A stretch of 64,000 nt of DNA from Frateuria edaphi. GTDB taxonomy: Bacteria > Pseudomonadota > Gammaproteobacteria > Xanthomonadales > Rhodanobacteraceae. The notes under the pieces are model-generated. The model was not told the origin of the DNA. It saw only the letters and a program-made list of their open reading frames with translations, and made no database searches. Below, one piece after another: positions 34,034-42,341 of this stretch. The position numbers and the translations under genes are program-made. The stretch is taken from contig NZ_CP088251.1 of the NCBI RefSeq assembly GCF_021117405.1, positions 1,736,001-1,800,000 of the forward strand, in the 5' to 3' direction. The first letter of the stretch is position 1; each line of letters starts with the position of its first letter.

Positions 34034-35565
34034 GGGCCGGTTCCGAGGCGGACGATGTCGGGGTGACGCGAGACGTACTCCATGGCGTAGGCAAGTTCGC
34101 CCGGGCTCTGCGCATGCAGGGTGAAGAGTGGCTGGCCGGCGGTGACCGGATCGCCCACGCGCACGTCGATCACGAGCCCGGCCAGTGGCGAGAGCGGCGC
34201 ACCGGCGAGCTTGGCGGCCTGCGCGAGGCGACGATTGTCGATCGCATCGACACGGCCATCCCTCCCGGCCCCCACCGGGTGCCGGTAGGACGCGACGCCG
34301 GGAGCGCGCATGCCACCCTGGGCTTCGCAGATCGCCTGGAACTGGCGCCACGCGCGGCCGGAGTCCAGGCATTCGCGCGCCAACGCGAGCGCGTCCGTTC
34401 CCACCGCCAGGCCGCCCACCTCGATCACCGCGGCCGCGAGCGCCAGCGCGCGCTCGCGAAGATCCCGCGGCTGCACCGGCCGATCCTGCAGCACGGCCAG
34501 TACGTCGTGGGCTTCCAGTGCCGGCCCCACACCGCGACCGACCGGCTGCAGCCCGTCGGTGCGCAGCACCGTCAGTTCCAGGCCGAAGCGACCGGCCACC
34601 GCGCGCAGCATCCGCTCCAGCGTGCGCGCATGGCGCGGCTCGCGCACCTTGGCGGTCGGGCCGACCGGCACGTCGATCACCACGCGGTTGGAGCCGGCGG
34701 CGATCTTCTTGGAAAGGATCGAGGCGACCAACTGCCCGGGACTGTCGATGTCCAGCGCCCGCTCGATGCGGATCAGCGTGTCGTCCACCGGCGCCAGGTT
34801 GATCGCCCCGCCCCACACGATGCAGCCGCCGGTGCGCTCGACGGTGCGGCGCATCCGCGCGAGATCCAGATCCACGGGCGCGAGCATTGCCATGGTGTCG
34901 GCGGTGCCTGCCGGGGAGGTGATCGCGCGCGAGGAGGTCTTGGGCATGACCAGTCCCAGCGCGGTGCAGATCGCGACCACGATCGGCGTCGTGCGGTTGC
35001 CCGGCAGCCCGCCGACGCAATGCTTGTCCACGATGACCGCGCCCGGCCAGTGCAGCCGCGCGCCACTGTCGACCATCGCGCCGGTCAGCGCGACCACCTC
35101 GTCCAGGGCCAGGTGGTCATTGCTGCAGGCGGCAATGAAGGTCGCCAGTTCGAGATTCGAATAGCGCTGCGCGGCGATGTCCATGACGATCGCCCGTATC
35201 TCGGCATCGGCGAGAGTGCGGCCGTAGAGCTTCGCGCGAACGCTTGAGAGCGACTCGACGCTCGGCGGATGCGCCAGCGCCACGTGCTCGTGCGCGGCCG
35301 GTTGCAGACGCAGCCAGGCCGATTCGGACAGCCCCACCTCGTCCGGCGCCAGCGCGTCGCCGTGCACGATCGCCAGCGTCGCCATCAATCCGCGGCTGCC
35401 GACGCTCACCTGCAGCCGCGAGTGTGGCCCGAAACCCTCGCCATGGCAGGCGGACGAACCCAGCGGCAGGTAGGCCACGTGCTCGCCGCCGGTGTCGATG
35501 CCGATACGGCGCGGGCGCAGGCGTTCGCCCGAGAACGGCAGCTCCGGCAAGGGGGCGGCAGGCAC
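34030..35565 (-). CDS. Thymidine/AMP phosphorylase family enzyme
   Basis: 511 residues from ATG 35565. It belongs to the nucleoside phosphorylase II family, but the signatures VDKHCVGGLPGNRTTPIVV and PKTSSRAITSPAGTADTMA match the archaeal-type AMP phosphorylase branch better than E. coli DeoA (440 residues). The extra N-terminal domain of about 80 residues is also typical of that branch. Such enzymes split NMPs with phosphate to give a base and ribose 1,5-bisphosphate. It is coupled to the PRPP-synthetase-like gene and follows the CBS gene by nine bases; all three probably use the Dnr-type box at 36079-36092. Confidence 0.8.
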   Translation of the reverse strand: MPAAPLPELPFSGERLRPRRIGIDTGGEHVAYLPLGSSACHGEGFGPHSRLQVSVGSRGLMATLAIVHGDALAPDEVGLSESAWLRLQPAAHEHVALAHPPSVESLSSVRAKLYGRTLADAEIRAIVMDIAAQRYSNLELATFIAACSNDHLALDEVVALTGAMVDSGARLHWPGAVIVDKHCVGGLPGNRTTPIVVAICTALGLVMPKTSSRAITSPAGTADTMAMLAPVDLDLARMRRTVERTGGCIVWGGAINLAPVDDTLIRIERALDIDSPGQLVASILSKKIAAGSNRVVIDVPVGPTAKVREPRHARTLERMLRAVAGRFGLELTVLRTDGLQPVGRGVGPALEAHDVLAVLQDRPVQPRDLRERALALAAAVIEVGGLAVGTDALALARECLDSGRAWRQFQAICEAQGGMRAPGVASYRHPVGAGRDGRVDAIDNRRLAQAAKLAGAPLSPLAGLVIDVRVGDPVTAGQPLFTLHAQSPGELAYAMEYVSRHPDIVRLGTGP

Positions 35566-35574
35566 GCATGGCTC

Positions 35575-36021
35575 CTAGAGATAGGCCCGGTCGAGCATCG
35601 GCTGGGCGTTGAGTGTCTGGTTGACCCGGTCGGCCAGCTCGGCGAGCGCCGCCAGTACGTCGTCGGTGCTCACGATGCCCACGAGCGTGCCGGCGGTATC
35701 GATCAGCGGCAGCCGGCGCACGCCGCGCTGCTGCATGGTGTCGACGATCTCGTCGATCGGCGCGTCCGGGCGGCAGCACAGCAGCGGCGCGGACATCACG
35801 CACTCCAGCGGGGTCGTGGCTGGATCGAAATGCGCGGCGATGCAGCGCGTGACCAGGTCGCGGTCGGTGACGATGCCGACCGATTCCACCCGGTCGTCCT
35901 GCTCGCGCGTCACCACCAGGCAGCCGGCCTGCTGCCTGCGCATGATGCCGGCAGCCTCGGCGACCGTTGCCGAGGCGCCGGCCTGGATGACACGCCGGGT
36001 GCCGATGTCGATTGCGCGCAT
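35575..36021 (-). CDS. Tandem CBS-domain protein
   Basis: 148 residues from ATG 36021: two CBS motifs, the first around VAEAAGIMRRQQAGCLVVT and GIVTDRDLVTRCI, the second around IDEIVDTMQQRGVRRLPLID and GIVSTDDVLAAL. Paired CBS domains bind adenosine nucleotides (AMP, ATP) and regulate partner enzymes. It is the first gene of a unit with the AMP-phosphorylase-like and PRPP-synthetase-like genes, so adenylate-dependent control of that salvage route is plausible. The Dnr-type box is 64.5 bp upstream. Confidence 0.88.
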   Translation of the reverse strand: MRAIDIGTRRVIQAGASATVAEAAGIMRRQQAGCLVVTREQDDRVESVGIVTDRDLVTRCIAAHFDPATTPLECVMSAPLLCCRPDAPIDEIVDTMQQRGVRRLPLIDTAGTLVGIVSTDDVLAALAELADRVNQTLNAQPMLDRAYL

Positions 36022-36078
36022 GAAGGTTTCCTCGGCCACCGCGGATGGCACAGGATGACGGTTCGCACGCCCACCCGG

Positions 36079-36092
36079 TTGACCAGGATCAA
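36079..36092 (-). promoter_or_regulatory. FNR/Dnr-type box upstream of the CBS/phosphorylase/prs-like operon
   Basis: TTGACCAGGATCAA fits the consensus; centre 36085.5 is 64.5 bp before ATG 36021. CATCCT on the minus strand near 36052-36057 is at the -10 position. Confidence 0.65.
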
Positions 36093-36112
36093 CTGGCGCG
36101 GCAGTGGCTTTG

Positions 36113-36126
36113 TTGACCGGCATCAA
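36113..36126 (+). promoter_or_regulatory. FNR/Dnr-type box upstream of the host-attachment-family gene
   Basis: TTGACCGGCATCAA, identical to the sqr box; centre 36119.5 is 70.5 bp before ATG 36190. Two boxes 34 bp apart thus serve divergent genes. Confidence 0.6.
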
Positions 36127-36189
36127 TTGGCCTTCCGGCGGCCTCGCTACCCTGGCCTTGCATGTCCCTGCCCGGTCGGAGAAAGAGCC

Positions 36190-36612
36190 ATGAACAAGAC
36201 GTGGGTGCTGGTGGCCGACAGCGAGAAGGCGCGGCTCTTCGAGTACGAACGCTGCCGCGGGCCATGGTCGGAGACGGCCTGCTTCGTCAACGCCGACACC
36301 ACGCAAGGGCCGCTTCCCGAGCGCCCGCCGCGGGTGCAGGAAAGCGTGGGCGGGGCACGGCACGCGATCGAACCGCGTACCGATCCGAAGGACAAGGCCG
36401 CCACGCGCTTCGCCTCGACGCTCGCCGCCGCGTTGCGCAGCGCTCACGACGAGCAGCGCTTCACCTCGCTCGTGATCGCCGCGTCCCCGCGCTTCCTGGG
36501 CACCTTGCACGGCAAACTGGACAAGTCGCTGCAGCACTGCGTGAGCCGCGAGATCGGGCGAAACCTGACCGCCCTGGACAGCGACGGCATCCGCAACTAC
36601 CTGCTCGACTGA
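36190..36612 (+). CDS. Host attachment (baeRF-like) family protein
   Basis: 140 residues from ATG 36190. It starts KTWVLVADSEKARLFE, the usual opening of the Host_attach family (from the Agrobacterium At protein), and continues with DPKDKAATRFASTLAAAL and VIAASPRFLGTLHGKLD, which resembles release-factor eRF1 domain 2-like folds. The biochemical role is unknown; relatives are often next to stress and denitrification genes. It is a single gene under a Dnr-type box, with a convergent USP gene downstream. Confidence 0.82.
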   Translation: MNKTWVLVADSEKARLFEYERCRGPWSETACFVNADTTQGPLPERPPRVQESVGGARHAIEPRTDPKDKAATRFASTLAAALRSAHDEQRFTSLVIAASPRFLGTLHGKLDKSLQHCVSREIGRNLTALDSDGIRNYLLD

Positions 36613-36652
36613 TCCGTCATCCGACCGCCCCGAACCCACCGGACCCGCCCGG

Positions 36653-36691
36653 GGCGATGCGGCTGCCCGCTGGTGCACCAGGAGCATCGCC
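36653..36691. terminator. Stem-loop between convergent genes
   Basis: GGCGATGC (36653-36660) pairs with GCATCGCC (36684-36691), enclosing a second palindrome CTGGTGCACCAG (36670-36681). It lies between the ends of the host-attachment-family gene and USP 2. There is no U-tract, so function as a two-way terminator is only suggested. Confidence 0.35.
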
Positions 36692-36712
36692 GCGGGCCGC
36701 GCGGCGCCCGGC

Positions 36713-37504
36713 TCAATGCGAGAGCAGGATCGGCCGGTCGATGTGGCTGAGCAGCGTCCGGGTCATCTGGCTGCGCCCGAAGGCGCTGGCCCAGTGGTGG
36801 CCGTAGGCGCCCATCACCAGCAGGTCCGCGCCCATGCGACGGGCGACGTCGGCGATGGACAGTTCGCGCTGGCGCGAAGGGTCGAGCGATTCCCACTGCG
36901 CCTGGATGCCGTGCCGGCTCATCCACGCCTGCAGCGGCAAGGGCGAAGGGGAGATGCCCGGCAGGCAAGCCTGCTCGCCGTCGAGCACGCAGATGTCGGT
37001 GGCCCTGGCCAGCAGCGGCATCGCGGCGCGGATGGCATTGGCCGCCTCGGCCGAACCGTTCCACGCCACCAGCACGCGCGTGGCCGTCGGCCCGTTCCAG
37101 ACGGAGGGCAGCAGGAGCAACGGACCGGCGGTCTGCACCAGCGCGCGGTCGGGTTCGGGCGAGAGCACGTCACGCGCACCGCCTGCCACGGAGACTTCCA
37201 GGCAGACCAGGTCGGCCAGCCGCGAGCGCTTGGCGATGGCCGGGCCGACCTCGCCGCGCAGGACTTCCCACTCGCCTTCGACGCCCGCCTGCGTGCACTG
37301 CGCCAGCCACCAGTCGCGCCGCGCCCGCGCGCTCTGCGCTTCGGCCTCCAGCAAGGCCGTTTCGAAGGACAACGCCACGGGCGGTTGCAGCGGCAATACC
37401 TGGAAGCCGCACGCGAAGGCTTCCACGCGACTGGCCAGTGAGAGCGCCGTCGCCAGGAAGGGCCCTCCCGCATGGGGGCCGGCGTCCACAAGCATCTCGA
37501 ACAT
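36713..37504 (-). CDS. Universal stress protein, two-domain (USP 2)
   Basis: 263 residues from ATG 37504. Same layout as USP 1: an N-terminal Usp-like domain, then [23 protein letters not shown] and a C-terminal segment DLLVMGAYGHHWASAFGRSQMTRTLL. The glycine motif is altered after G-2x-G, with the later Gly-Gly/Ser replaced, so nucleotide binding may be lost or changed. It has a dedicated Dnr-type box 64.5 bp upstream and ends near the convergent host-attachment-family gene. Confidence 0.83.
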   Translation of the reverse strand: MFEMLVDAGPHAGGPFLATALSLASRVEAFACGFQVLPLQPPVALSFETALLEAEAQSARARRDWWLAQCTQAGVEGEWEVLRGEVGPAIAKRSRLADLVCLEVSVAGGARDVLSPEPDRALVQTAGPLLLLPSVWNGPTATRVLVAWNGSAEAANAIRAAMPLLARATDICVLDGEQACLPGISPSPLPLQAWMSRHGIQAQWESLDPSRQRELSIADVARRMGADLLVMGAYGHHWASAFGRSQMTRTLLSHIDRPILLSH

Positions 37505-37561
37505 GGCGGCATTCCTCGGTCGGAGCCGACACCAGCATCGCGCGAGGCGCGCCCGCCCGGT

Positions 37562-37575
37562 TTGACGAGGATCAA
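37562..37575 (-). promoter_or_regulatory. FNR/Dnr-type box upstream of USP 2
   Basis: TTGACGAGGATCAA fits the consensus; centre 37568.5 is 64.5 bp before ATG 37504. GATGCT on the minus strand near 37533-37538 is a -10 candidate. Confidence 0.65.
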
Positions 37576-37695
37576 CCACGTCCGTCGGGCGTTTCGACGC
37601 ACCCTGGAGGCCTTCGCGCGGACTGGACCTTATCTGGTATATAGCCGGGGGTTGCGCCATGTAGCGGGTCCGCGGGCCCGCGCGGCTTCTGGCGA

Positions 37696-38475
37696 ATGCC
37701 ACGCACACCAGCATGCGATGGGGCTCTCGTGTCGGCTCAGGACCATGACAAGACCGCGTTGCTCCGGCAGGCCCACCTGCTGGTCGTCGACGACGACGTC
37801 GATGTCGCGACGCTGCTCAAGCGCTACCTCGCGGCCCAGGGTTTCCAGGTGAGCACGGTCGGCAACGGCCAGGACATGCTCGCGCTGCTGGCCACCGATT
37901 CGATCGACCTGGTGCTGCTCGACCTCGGCCTGCCCGGCGAGGACGGCCTGGAGCTGACGCGCCACCTGCACGAGCACTGGCGCGGGCCGGTGATCATCGT
38001 CACCGGACGCGGCGACTCCGTCGATCGCATCGTGGGACTCGAAGTGGGTGCCGACGACTACGTGACCAAACCGTTCGAGCTGCGCGAACTGCTGGCGCGC
38101 ATCCGCAGCGTGCTGCGCCGCACCGGCGAGCGTCCGCGCCAGGCGATGTCGCGACCGGTGGTCTACCGCTTCGCCGGCTTTCGCCTGGAGTTGGACAGTC
38201 GCACCCTGGTTTCGCCCTCGGGCGAAACCGTACCGCTCACCAGCGGGGAGTTCGGGCTGCTGCGCGTGCTGGTCACCCACGCCAACCGGGTGCTTTCGCG
38301 CGACGAACTCATGAACCATCTGTACGGAAGGGATTCGGGTCCCTTCGACCGCGCGGTGGACGTGCAGGTCGGCCGCCTGCGGCGAAAGATCGAGCCCGAC
38401 CCGGCCTCGCCGGTGCTCATCAAGTCGGTGCGGGGGGCCGGCTACATTTTCAGCGACACGGCACGCCCGGAGTAG
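37696..38475 (+). CDS. OmpR-family response regulator
   Basis: 259 residues if ATG 37696 is used; a GTG at 37729 would give 248 and is equally possible, since neither has a strong ribosome site. The receiver domain has the acidic pair in LLVVDDDVDVA, phospho-acceptor Asp in LVLLDLGLPGEDG and Lys in YVTKPFELREL. The C-terminal winged helix runs from VPLTSGEFGLLRVLVTHANRVLSRDELM to VRGAGYIF. It starts four bases before the kinase gene, with which it forms a two-component pair. Targets unknown; the Dnr-type box at 37562-37575 faces the other gene. Confidence 0.9.
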   Translation: MPRTPACDGALVSAQDHDKTALLRQAHLLVVDDDVDVATLLKRYLAAQGFQVSTVGNGQDMLALLATDSIDLVLLDLGLPGEDGLELTRHLHEHWRGPVIIVTGRGDSVDRIVGLEVGADDYVTKPFELRELLARIRSVLRRTGERPRQAMSRPVVYRFAGFRLELDSRTLVSPSGETVPLTSGEFGLLRVLVTHANRVLSRDELMNHLYGRDSGPFDRAVDVQVGRLRRKIEPDPASPVLIKSVRGAGYIFSDTARPE

Positions 38476-38479
38476 CGTC

Positions 38480-40510
38480 ATGCCATCCCCAGCCACCGGC
38501 GACGAAAGCCTGTTCCGCACGCTCTTCGAAACCGCGCCGGACGCGATGGTGGTGGTCGACGCGGCGGGCGATATCGTGCTGGCCAATCCGCAGGCGCACC
38601 GGCTGTTCGGCTACGCCCCCGGCGCGCTGGTCGGCCTGCGGGTGGAGAACCTGATGCCCGAAGCCGCGCGGGCCGCGCATGTCGTCCATCGCGCGGGCTA
38701 CATGGCCCATCCCCGGGTGCGCCCGATGGGTGCGGGCTATGAACTGATCGGCGTGCGCAGCGACGGCGCCACCTTCCCCATGGAAATCGCGCTGAGCCCG
38801 GCAGGCAGCGGACGATATTCCGCCTCCATCCGCGACATTTCCGAAGCACACCGCACACGACAGGCCCTGCGGCGTGCGCAGCGCGACGGCTACCTGGCCG
38901 AGTTGGGCCGACTGATGCTCGAGGCCGGCAACGATGGTTCCCTGCGCGTGTCGGTGTCCGATCTGATCGCCCGGGCGTTGGGCGTCGACGCCGTCGCCGT
39001 GGCGGTGGGCTTGGCCGGTGGCAAGGCGCTGCCGATCCGCTCGGCGGCCGGCCTTCCGATCGATGCGCTCGACGCCCTGGGCGATGCTTTCGCGCGCGAC
39101 GGTCTCGCGGCGCGGCTTGGCGAAAGGCAGCCGCCGGGCGTGTGGATGCTGTCGGACGGCCCCGCCGAAGCATTGCCTGCGCTGCGTGCCGCGCTCGCCG
39201 TGCATGGGTTCGCCGACGCGGCAATCGTGCCGCTGCTGGACCGTCACGAAGCCACCGGTGCGTTGCTCGCGCTCGTCCGGAAGCCAGGCGAGTGGGATGG
39301 CGATCAACTGGGTTTCCTGCAATTGGCGGCCAACATGCTGGCTGCGGCCGTCCTGCGCGGCCGCAGCCAGGAACAGCTCGCTCACGCCCAACGGCTCGAT
39401 GCTTTGGGCCAGCTGACCGGCGGCATCGCGCACGACTTCAACAACCTGCTGACCGTGGTCTCGGGCAACCTGCAGATCCTTGACGCCGAGTACGGCGAGG
39501 TGGCCGATGCGCGCGAGCTGATCGACGGTGCTTCGCGCGCGGTCGACCGCTGCATCAACCTGACCCGCAAGCTGCTGGGCTTCTCGCGCCGCCGCTCCTT
39601 GACGCCGCGAGGCGTGCGGCCGCATCAGATCTTCGACGAGCTGGGCGAGATGCTGGCGCGCACGCTGGGCGCGCGCATCCACATAGCTCTGGACTGTCCC
39701 GCCCACGTCCCGGCCGTGTATGCCGATCCGGGCGAACTGGAGACGGCGCTGGTCAACCTCGCGATCAATGCGCGCGATGCGATGCCCGAGGGTGGTTCGC
39801 TGCGCATCAGCGCCCGCGCGCGCGCGATCGGGCCGAACGAGGCGGGCGCCCTTCGTCCGGGCCGGTACGTCGTGTTCCTGGTCGAAGACAGCGGCAGCGG
39901 CATGACGCAAGACGTGCTCGACCATGCGCTGGAACCGTTCTTTACCACCAAGGAGGCCGGCAAGGGCAGCGGCCTGGGGCTGAGCATGGTCTACGGCTTC
40001 GTCAAGCAATCGGGCGGACGCGTGACCATCGGTAGCCAGCCCGGTCGCGGCACGCGCGTGGAAATCCTGCTGCCGACTGCGCCGGCGGAAGACGAGACCG
40101 GCGAGGCCCGCACGCCCGGCAGCGTCAATCCCGGGCACGCACGGGTGCTGGTGGTCGAGGACGAGCCGGGCGTGCGCAAGGTCGCCGTCCGTTTCCTGCA
40201 TGCGCTCGGCTACGACACGCTGGAGGCCGGGAACGCGGAGCAGGCGCTGGCGCTGCTGCGCATCGACCGCGGTATCCAGTTGCTGTTCTCGGACGTGGCG
40301 CTGGGCAACGGCACCAACGGTTTCGAGCTGGTGCGCGAGGCCCGCCGTCTGCGCCCCGCACTGCCGGCACTGCTGACTTCCGGGTACGAGCGTTCCACCG
40401 AGGGCGCCGACGAGGCGCTGCAGAGCGGCGTAGGCCTGTTGCGAAAGCCCTACCGCCGGGAACAATTGGGAGAGGCGCTGGCGCAGGCGCTGGAAGGGCG
40501 CTCGGGCTGA
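38480..40510 (+). CDS. Hybrid sensor histidine kinase (PAS-GAF-HisKA-HATPase-REC)
   Basis: 676 residues from ATG 38480, without membrane segments, so a soluble sensor. Order: PAS domain (about 10-125, FETAPDAMVVVDAAGDIVLAN), a GAF-like domain (about 135-295), phospho-acceptor His318 in GGIAHDFNNLL, HATPase with NLAINARDAMPEGG, DSGSGM and GKGSGLGLSMVYGFVKQSGG, and a C-terminal receiver (about 555-670) with VVEDEPGVRK and the Asp in LLFSDVALGNG. The NtrB-like H-box and attached receiver suggest a phosphorelay to the OmpR-type regulator just upstream. PAS and GAF imply sensing of redox state, NO or a small ligand, but no heme-ligand motif is certain. Confidence 0.9.
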   Translation: MPSPATGDESLFRTLFETAPDAMVVVDAAGDIVLANPQAHRLFGYAPGALVGLRVENLMPEAARAAHVVHRAGYMAHPRVRPMGAGYELIGVRSDGATFPMEIALSPAGSGRYSASIRDISEAHRTRQALRRAQRDGYLAELGRLMLEAGNDGSLRVSVSDLIARALGVDAVAVAVGLAGGKALPIRSAAGLPIDALDALGDAFARDGLAARLGERQPPGVWMLSDGPAEALPALRAALAVHGFADAAIVPLLDRHEATGALLALVRKPGEWDGDQLGFLQLAANMLAAAVLRGRSQEQLAHAQRLDALGQLTGGIAHDFNNLLTVVSGNLQILDAEYGEVADARELIDGASRAVDRCINLTRKLLGFSRRRSLTPRGVRPHQIFDELGEMLARTLGARIHIALDCPAHVPAVYADPGELETALVNLAINARDAMPEGGSLRISARARAIGPNEAGALRPGRYVVFLVEDSGSGMTQDVLDHALEPFFTTKEAGKGSGLGLSMVYGFVKQSGGRVTIGSQPGRGTRVEILLPTAPAEDETGEARTPGSVNPGHARVLVVEDEPGVRKVAVRFLHALGYDTLEAGNAEQALALLRIDRGIQLLFSDVALGNGTNGFELVREARRLRPALPALLTSGYERSTEGADEALQSGVGLLRKPYRREQLGEALAQALEGRSG

Positions 40511-40515
40511 CTGCC

Positions 40516-41238
40516 TCAGTGGATAGTCGCACCCTGCCCGGCCATGCGGCGCAGGCCGTCCGTATCGAGCAGCCGGATCTCGCGTCGCTGCACGTCGATG
40601 CACTGCAGCCGGTCGAGCCTGGACAGCGCGCGGGTCACCGTCTCGTGCTTGATCCCCAGGAAACTGGCGATGTCGGCGCGGCCCATGCGCAGCAGGAAAT
40701 GGCGCGGGCTGAAGCCCAGCCGCATGTGGCGCTCGGCCATGTCCAGCAGGAAGGCGGCCACGCGCTGCTCGGCGGTGAGCGTGCCCAGGGCCAGCATCCA
40801 CGCGCGGTCGTTGCGGATCTCCCCGGCCAGTGCCGCGGTCAGCCGGATCTGCAGCTCGGGCATCTGCAGGCAGGCGTGCAGCACCGGCGGGTACGGCAGC
40901 TCCCAGATCTCGCTGTCGTCCAGCGCCACCACGTCGCAGGCGTAGTGCGCCAGGCCGATGGACTCGACGCCGACCAGGTCGCCGCGCATGCGGAAGCTGG
41001 TCACCCGCTCGCGGCCATCCTCGGAAAGCTCGCAGGTCTTGAGGAAGCCCGCGTGCACCAGGTAGATCGCATGGAACGGTTGCCCGGCCCGGTAGACATG
41101 CTGGCCGGGTGCGAGCTTGCGGCGCAGCACCTGCACGTGGCGCGAGAGCTGTTCGACGTCGATGGGCCCGGCCGCAGCCATTCCTTGCTGCACGGGCACA
41201 GGAGCGGGCATCGGGATATGGGTGGCAAGGGCGTTCAT
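40516..41238 (-). CDS. Crp/Fnr-family regulator lacking FNR iron-sulfur cysteines
   Basis: 240 residues from ATG 41238. A cyclic-nucleotide-type beta roll (about 35-140) is followed by a dimer helix and a helix-turn-helix, RADIASFLGIKHETVTRALSRL (187-208). The recognition helix has E-V-T-R, close to the ExxSR of FNR that reads TTGAT half-sites. Cysteines are at 69, 101, 123 and 213; the N-terminal CxxCxxxxxC cluster of FNR is absent, so it is not a standard O2-sensing FNR. A Dnr-like NO or heme sensor is possible. It sits inside the box-rich region and is the candidate reader of the repeated sites. No box precedes it. Confidence 0.85.
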   Translation of the reverse strand: MNALATHIPMPAPVPVQQGMAAAGPIDVEQLSRHVQVLRRKLAPGQHVYRAGQPFHAIYLVHAGFLKTCELSEDGRERVTSFRMRGDLVGVESIGLAHYACDVVALDDSEIWELPYPPVLHACLQMPELQIRLTAALAGEIRNDRAWMLALGTLTAEQRVAAFLLDMAERHMRLGFSPRHFLLRMGRADIASFLGIKHETVTRALSRLDRLQCIDVQRREIRLLDTDGLRRMAGQGATIH

Positions 41239-41316
41239 GGCGGTCTTCCCGGATCTGGCGACGGGTCCACGTTAGCCATCCATTGCCACAAGACGACGTC
41301 GGTCGCGCAACCCTGT

Positions 41317-41336
41317 GTAACGGTCCGTAACGGTCT
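41317..41336. repeat. Tandem 10-bp direct repeat upstream of the Crp/Fnr gene
   Basis: GTAACGGTCC followed by GTAACGGTCT, 79 bp before the regulator's ATG. Its spacing of one helical turn is typical of an activator or repressor site; no known binding protein is recognised. Confidence 0.4.
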
Positions 41337-41348
41337 TGCCGGCGACAG

Positions 41349-42332
41349 TTACGGCACCAGGACGGCGGCGCCGTCGAGCCTGCCGTGGCGCAGGTCGTCG
41401 AGCGCCTCGTTCGCCGCTTCGAGCGGGTAGCGCCTCGTCGTGGCGCACACCCCTGCCCTGGCGGCTTCGGCGAAGAAGGCAGGGGCGTCCGCGCGGGTCA
41501 GGTTAGCCACTGAAACCAGCTCGCGTTCCTCCCACAACAGCCGGTAGGGAAACCCCGGGATGTCGGACATGTGGATGCCGCCGCACACCACCCGGCCGCC
41601 CTTGCGCACCGCCTTCAACGCGACCGGCACCAGCTCGCCGGCAGGAGCGAAGATGATCGCCGCATCCAGCGGCTCCGGCGCAGTCGCGTCGGCGTCGCCC
41701 GCCCATGCCACGCCCTGCGAGCGGGCGAAGGCCTGCGCCGCCAGGTCCCCGTTCCGGGTGAACGCGTACACCCGCCGCCCCTGGTGTCGCGCGACCTGCG
41801 CCAGCAGGTGGGCGGCTGCGCCGAAACCGTAGATGCCCAGGACGCGCGCCTGTCCCGTCCGGCAGAGCGCGCGCCAGCCGATCAGCCCCGCGCACAGCAA
41901 CGGCGCGGTCGCGACCGGATCGGCGTCCTCCGCGAGCGGAATGCAGAACTCGGCACGCGCGACGAGGTGGCTGGCGAATCCGCCGGGCCGGGTGTAACCG
42001 GTGAAGCCCGGCGTATCGCACAGGTTCTCGCGTCCGCAAAGGCAGTACTCGCAAGTGCCGCAGGTCGAGCCCAGCCAGGGCACGCCCACGCGCTGGCCAG
42101 GGCCGAGCTGGTGCACGCCCTTCCCGATCCGGTCGATCCGGCCGACCACTTCGTGTCCGGGTACGACCGGCGTGGCTATCGCAGGCAGCTCGCCATCCAC
42201 CACGTGCAGATCGGTGCGGCATACGCCGCAGGCTTCCACGCGCAAGCGAATCTCGCCGGAGCCCGGCTCCGGGTCGGCCGCCTGCCGCAGCACGAGCGGC
42301 TCCCCCACGGCTTCGAGCACCATCGCGCGCAT
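41349..42332 (-). CDS. Zinc-dependent alcohol dehydrogenase (AdhA-like)
   Basis: 327 residues from ATG 42332. Medium-chain dehydrogenase features: catalytic zinc ligands in VEACGVCRTDLHVVDGE and PGHEVVGRI, structural zinc cysteines in GSTCGTCEYCLCGRENLCD, and the nucleotide fold GIYGFGAAAHLLAQVARHQG. It should reduce acetaldehyde or oxidise ethanol with NAD(H). It follows the USP 3 gene by nine bases and shares its promoter. In pseudomonads a similar AdhA is Anr-controlled. With phosphoketolase and acetate kinase it may balance redox during fermentation-like survival. Confidence 0.88.
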   Translation of the reverse strand: MRAMVLEAVGEPLVLRQAADPEPGSGEIRLRVEACGVCRTDLHVVDGELPAIATPVVPGHEVVGRIDRIGKGVHQLGPGQRVGVPWLGSTCGTCEYCLCGRENLCDTPGFTGYTRPGGFASHLVARAEFCIPLAEDADPVATAPLLCAGLIGWRALCRTGQARVLGIYGFGAAAHLLAQVARHQGRRVYAFTRNGDLAAQAFARSQGVAWAGDADATAPEPLDAAIIFAPAGELVPVALKAVRKGGRVVCGGIHMSDIPGFPYRLLWEERELVSVANLTRADAPAFFAEAARAGVCATTRRYPLEAANEALDDLRHGRLDGAAVLVP

Positions 42333-42341
42333 GGACGAGAC

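Noticed and set aside
41349-41354. TTACGG inverted against CCGTAA as a hairpin with the tandem repeat
   Set aside because: The six bases are the end of the alcohol dehydrogenase gene; the stem is too short to be meaningful.
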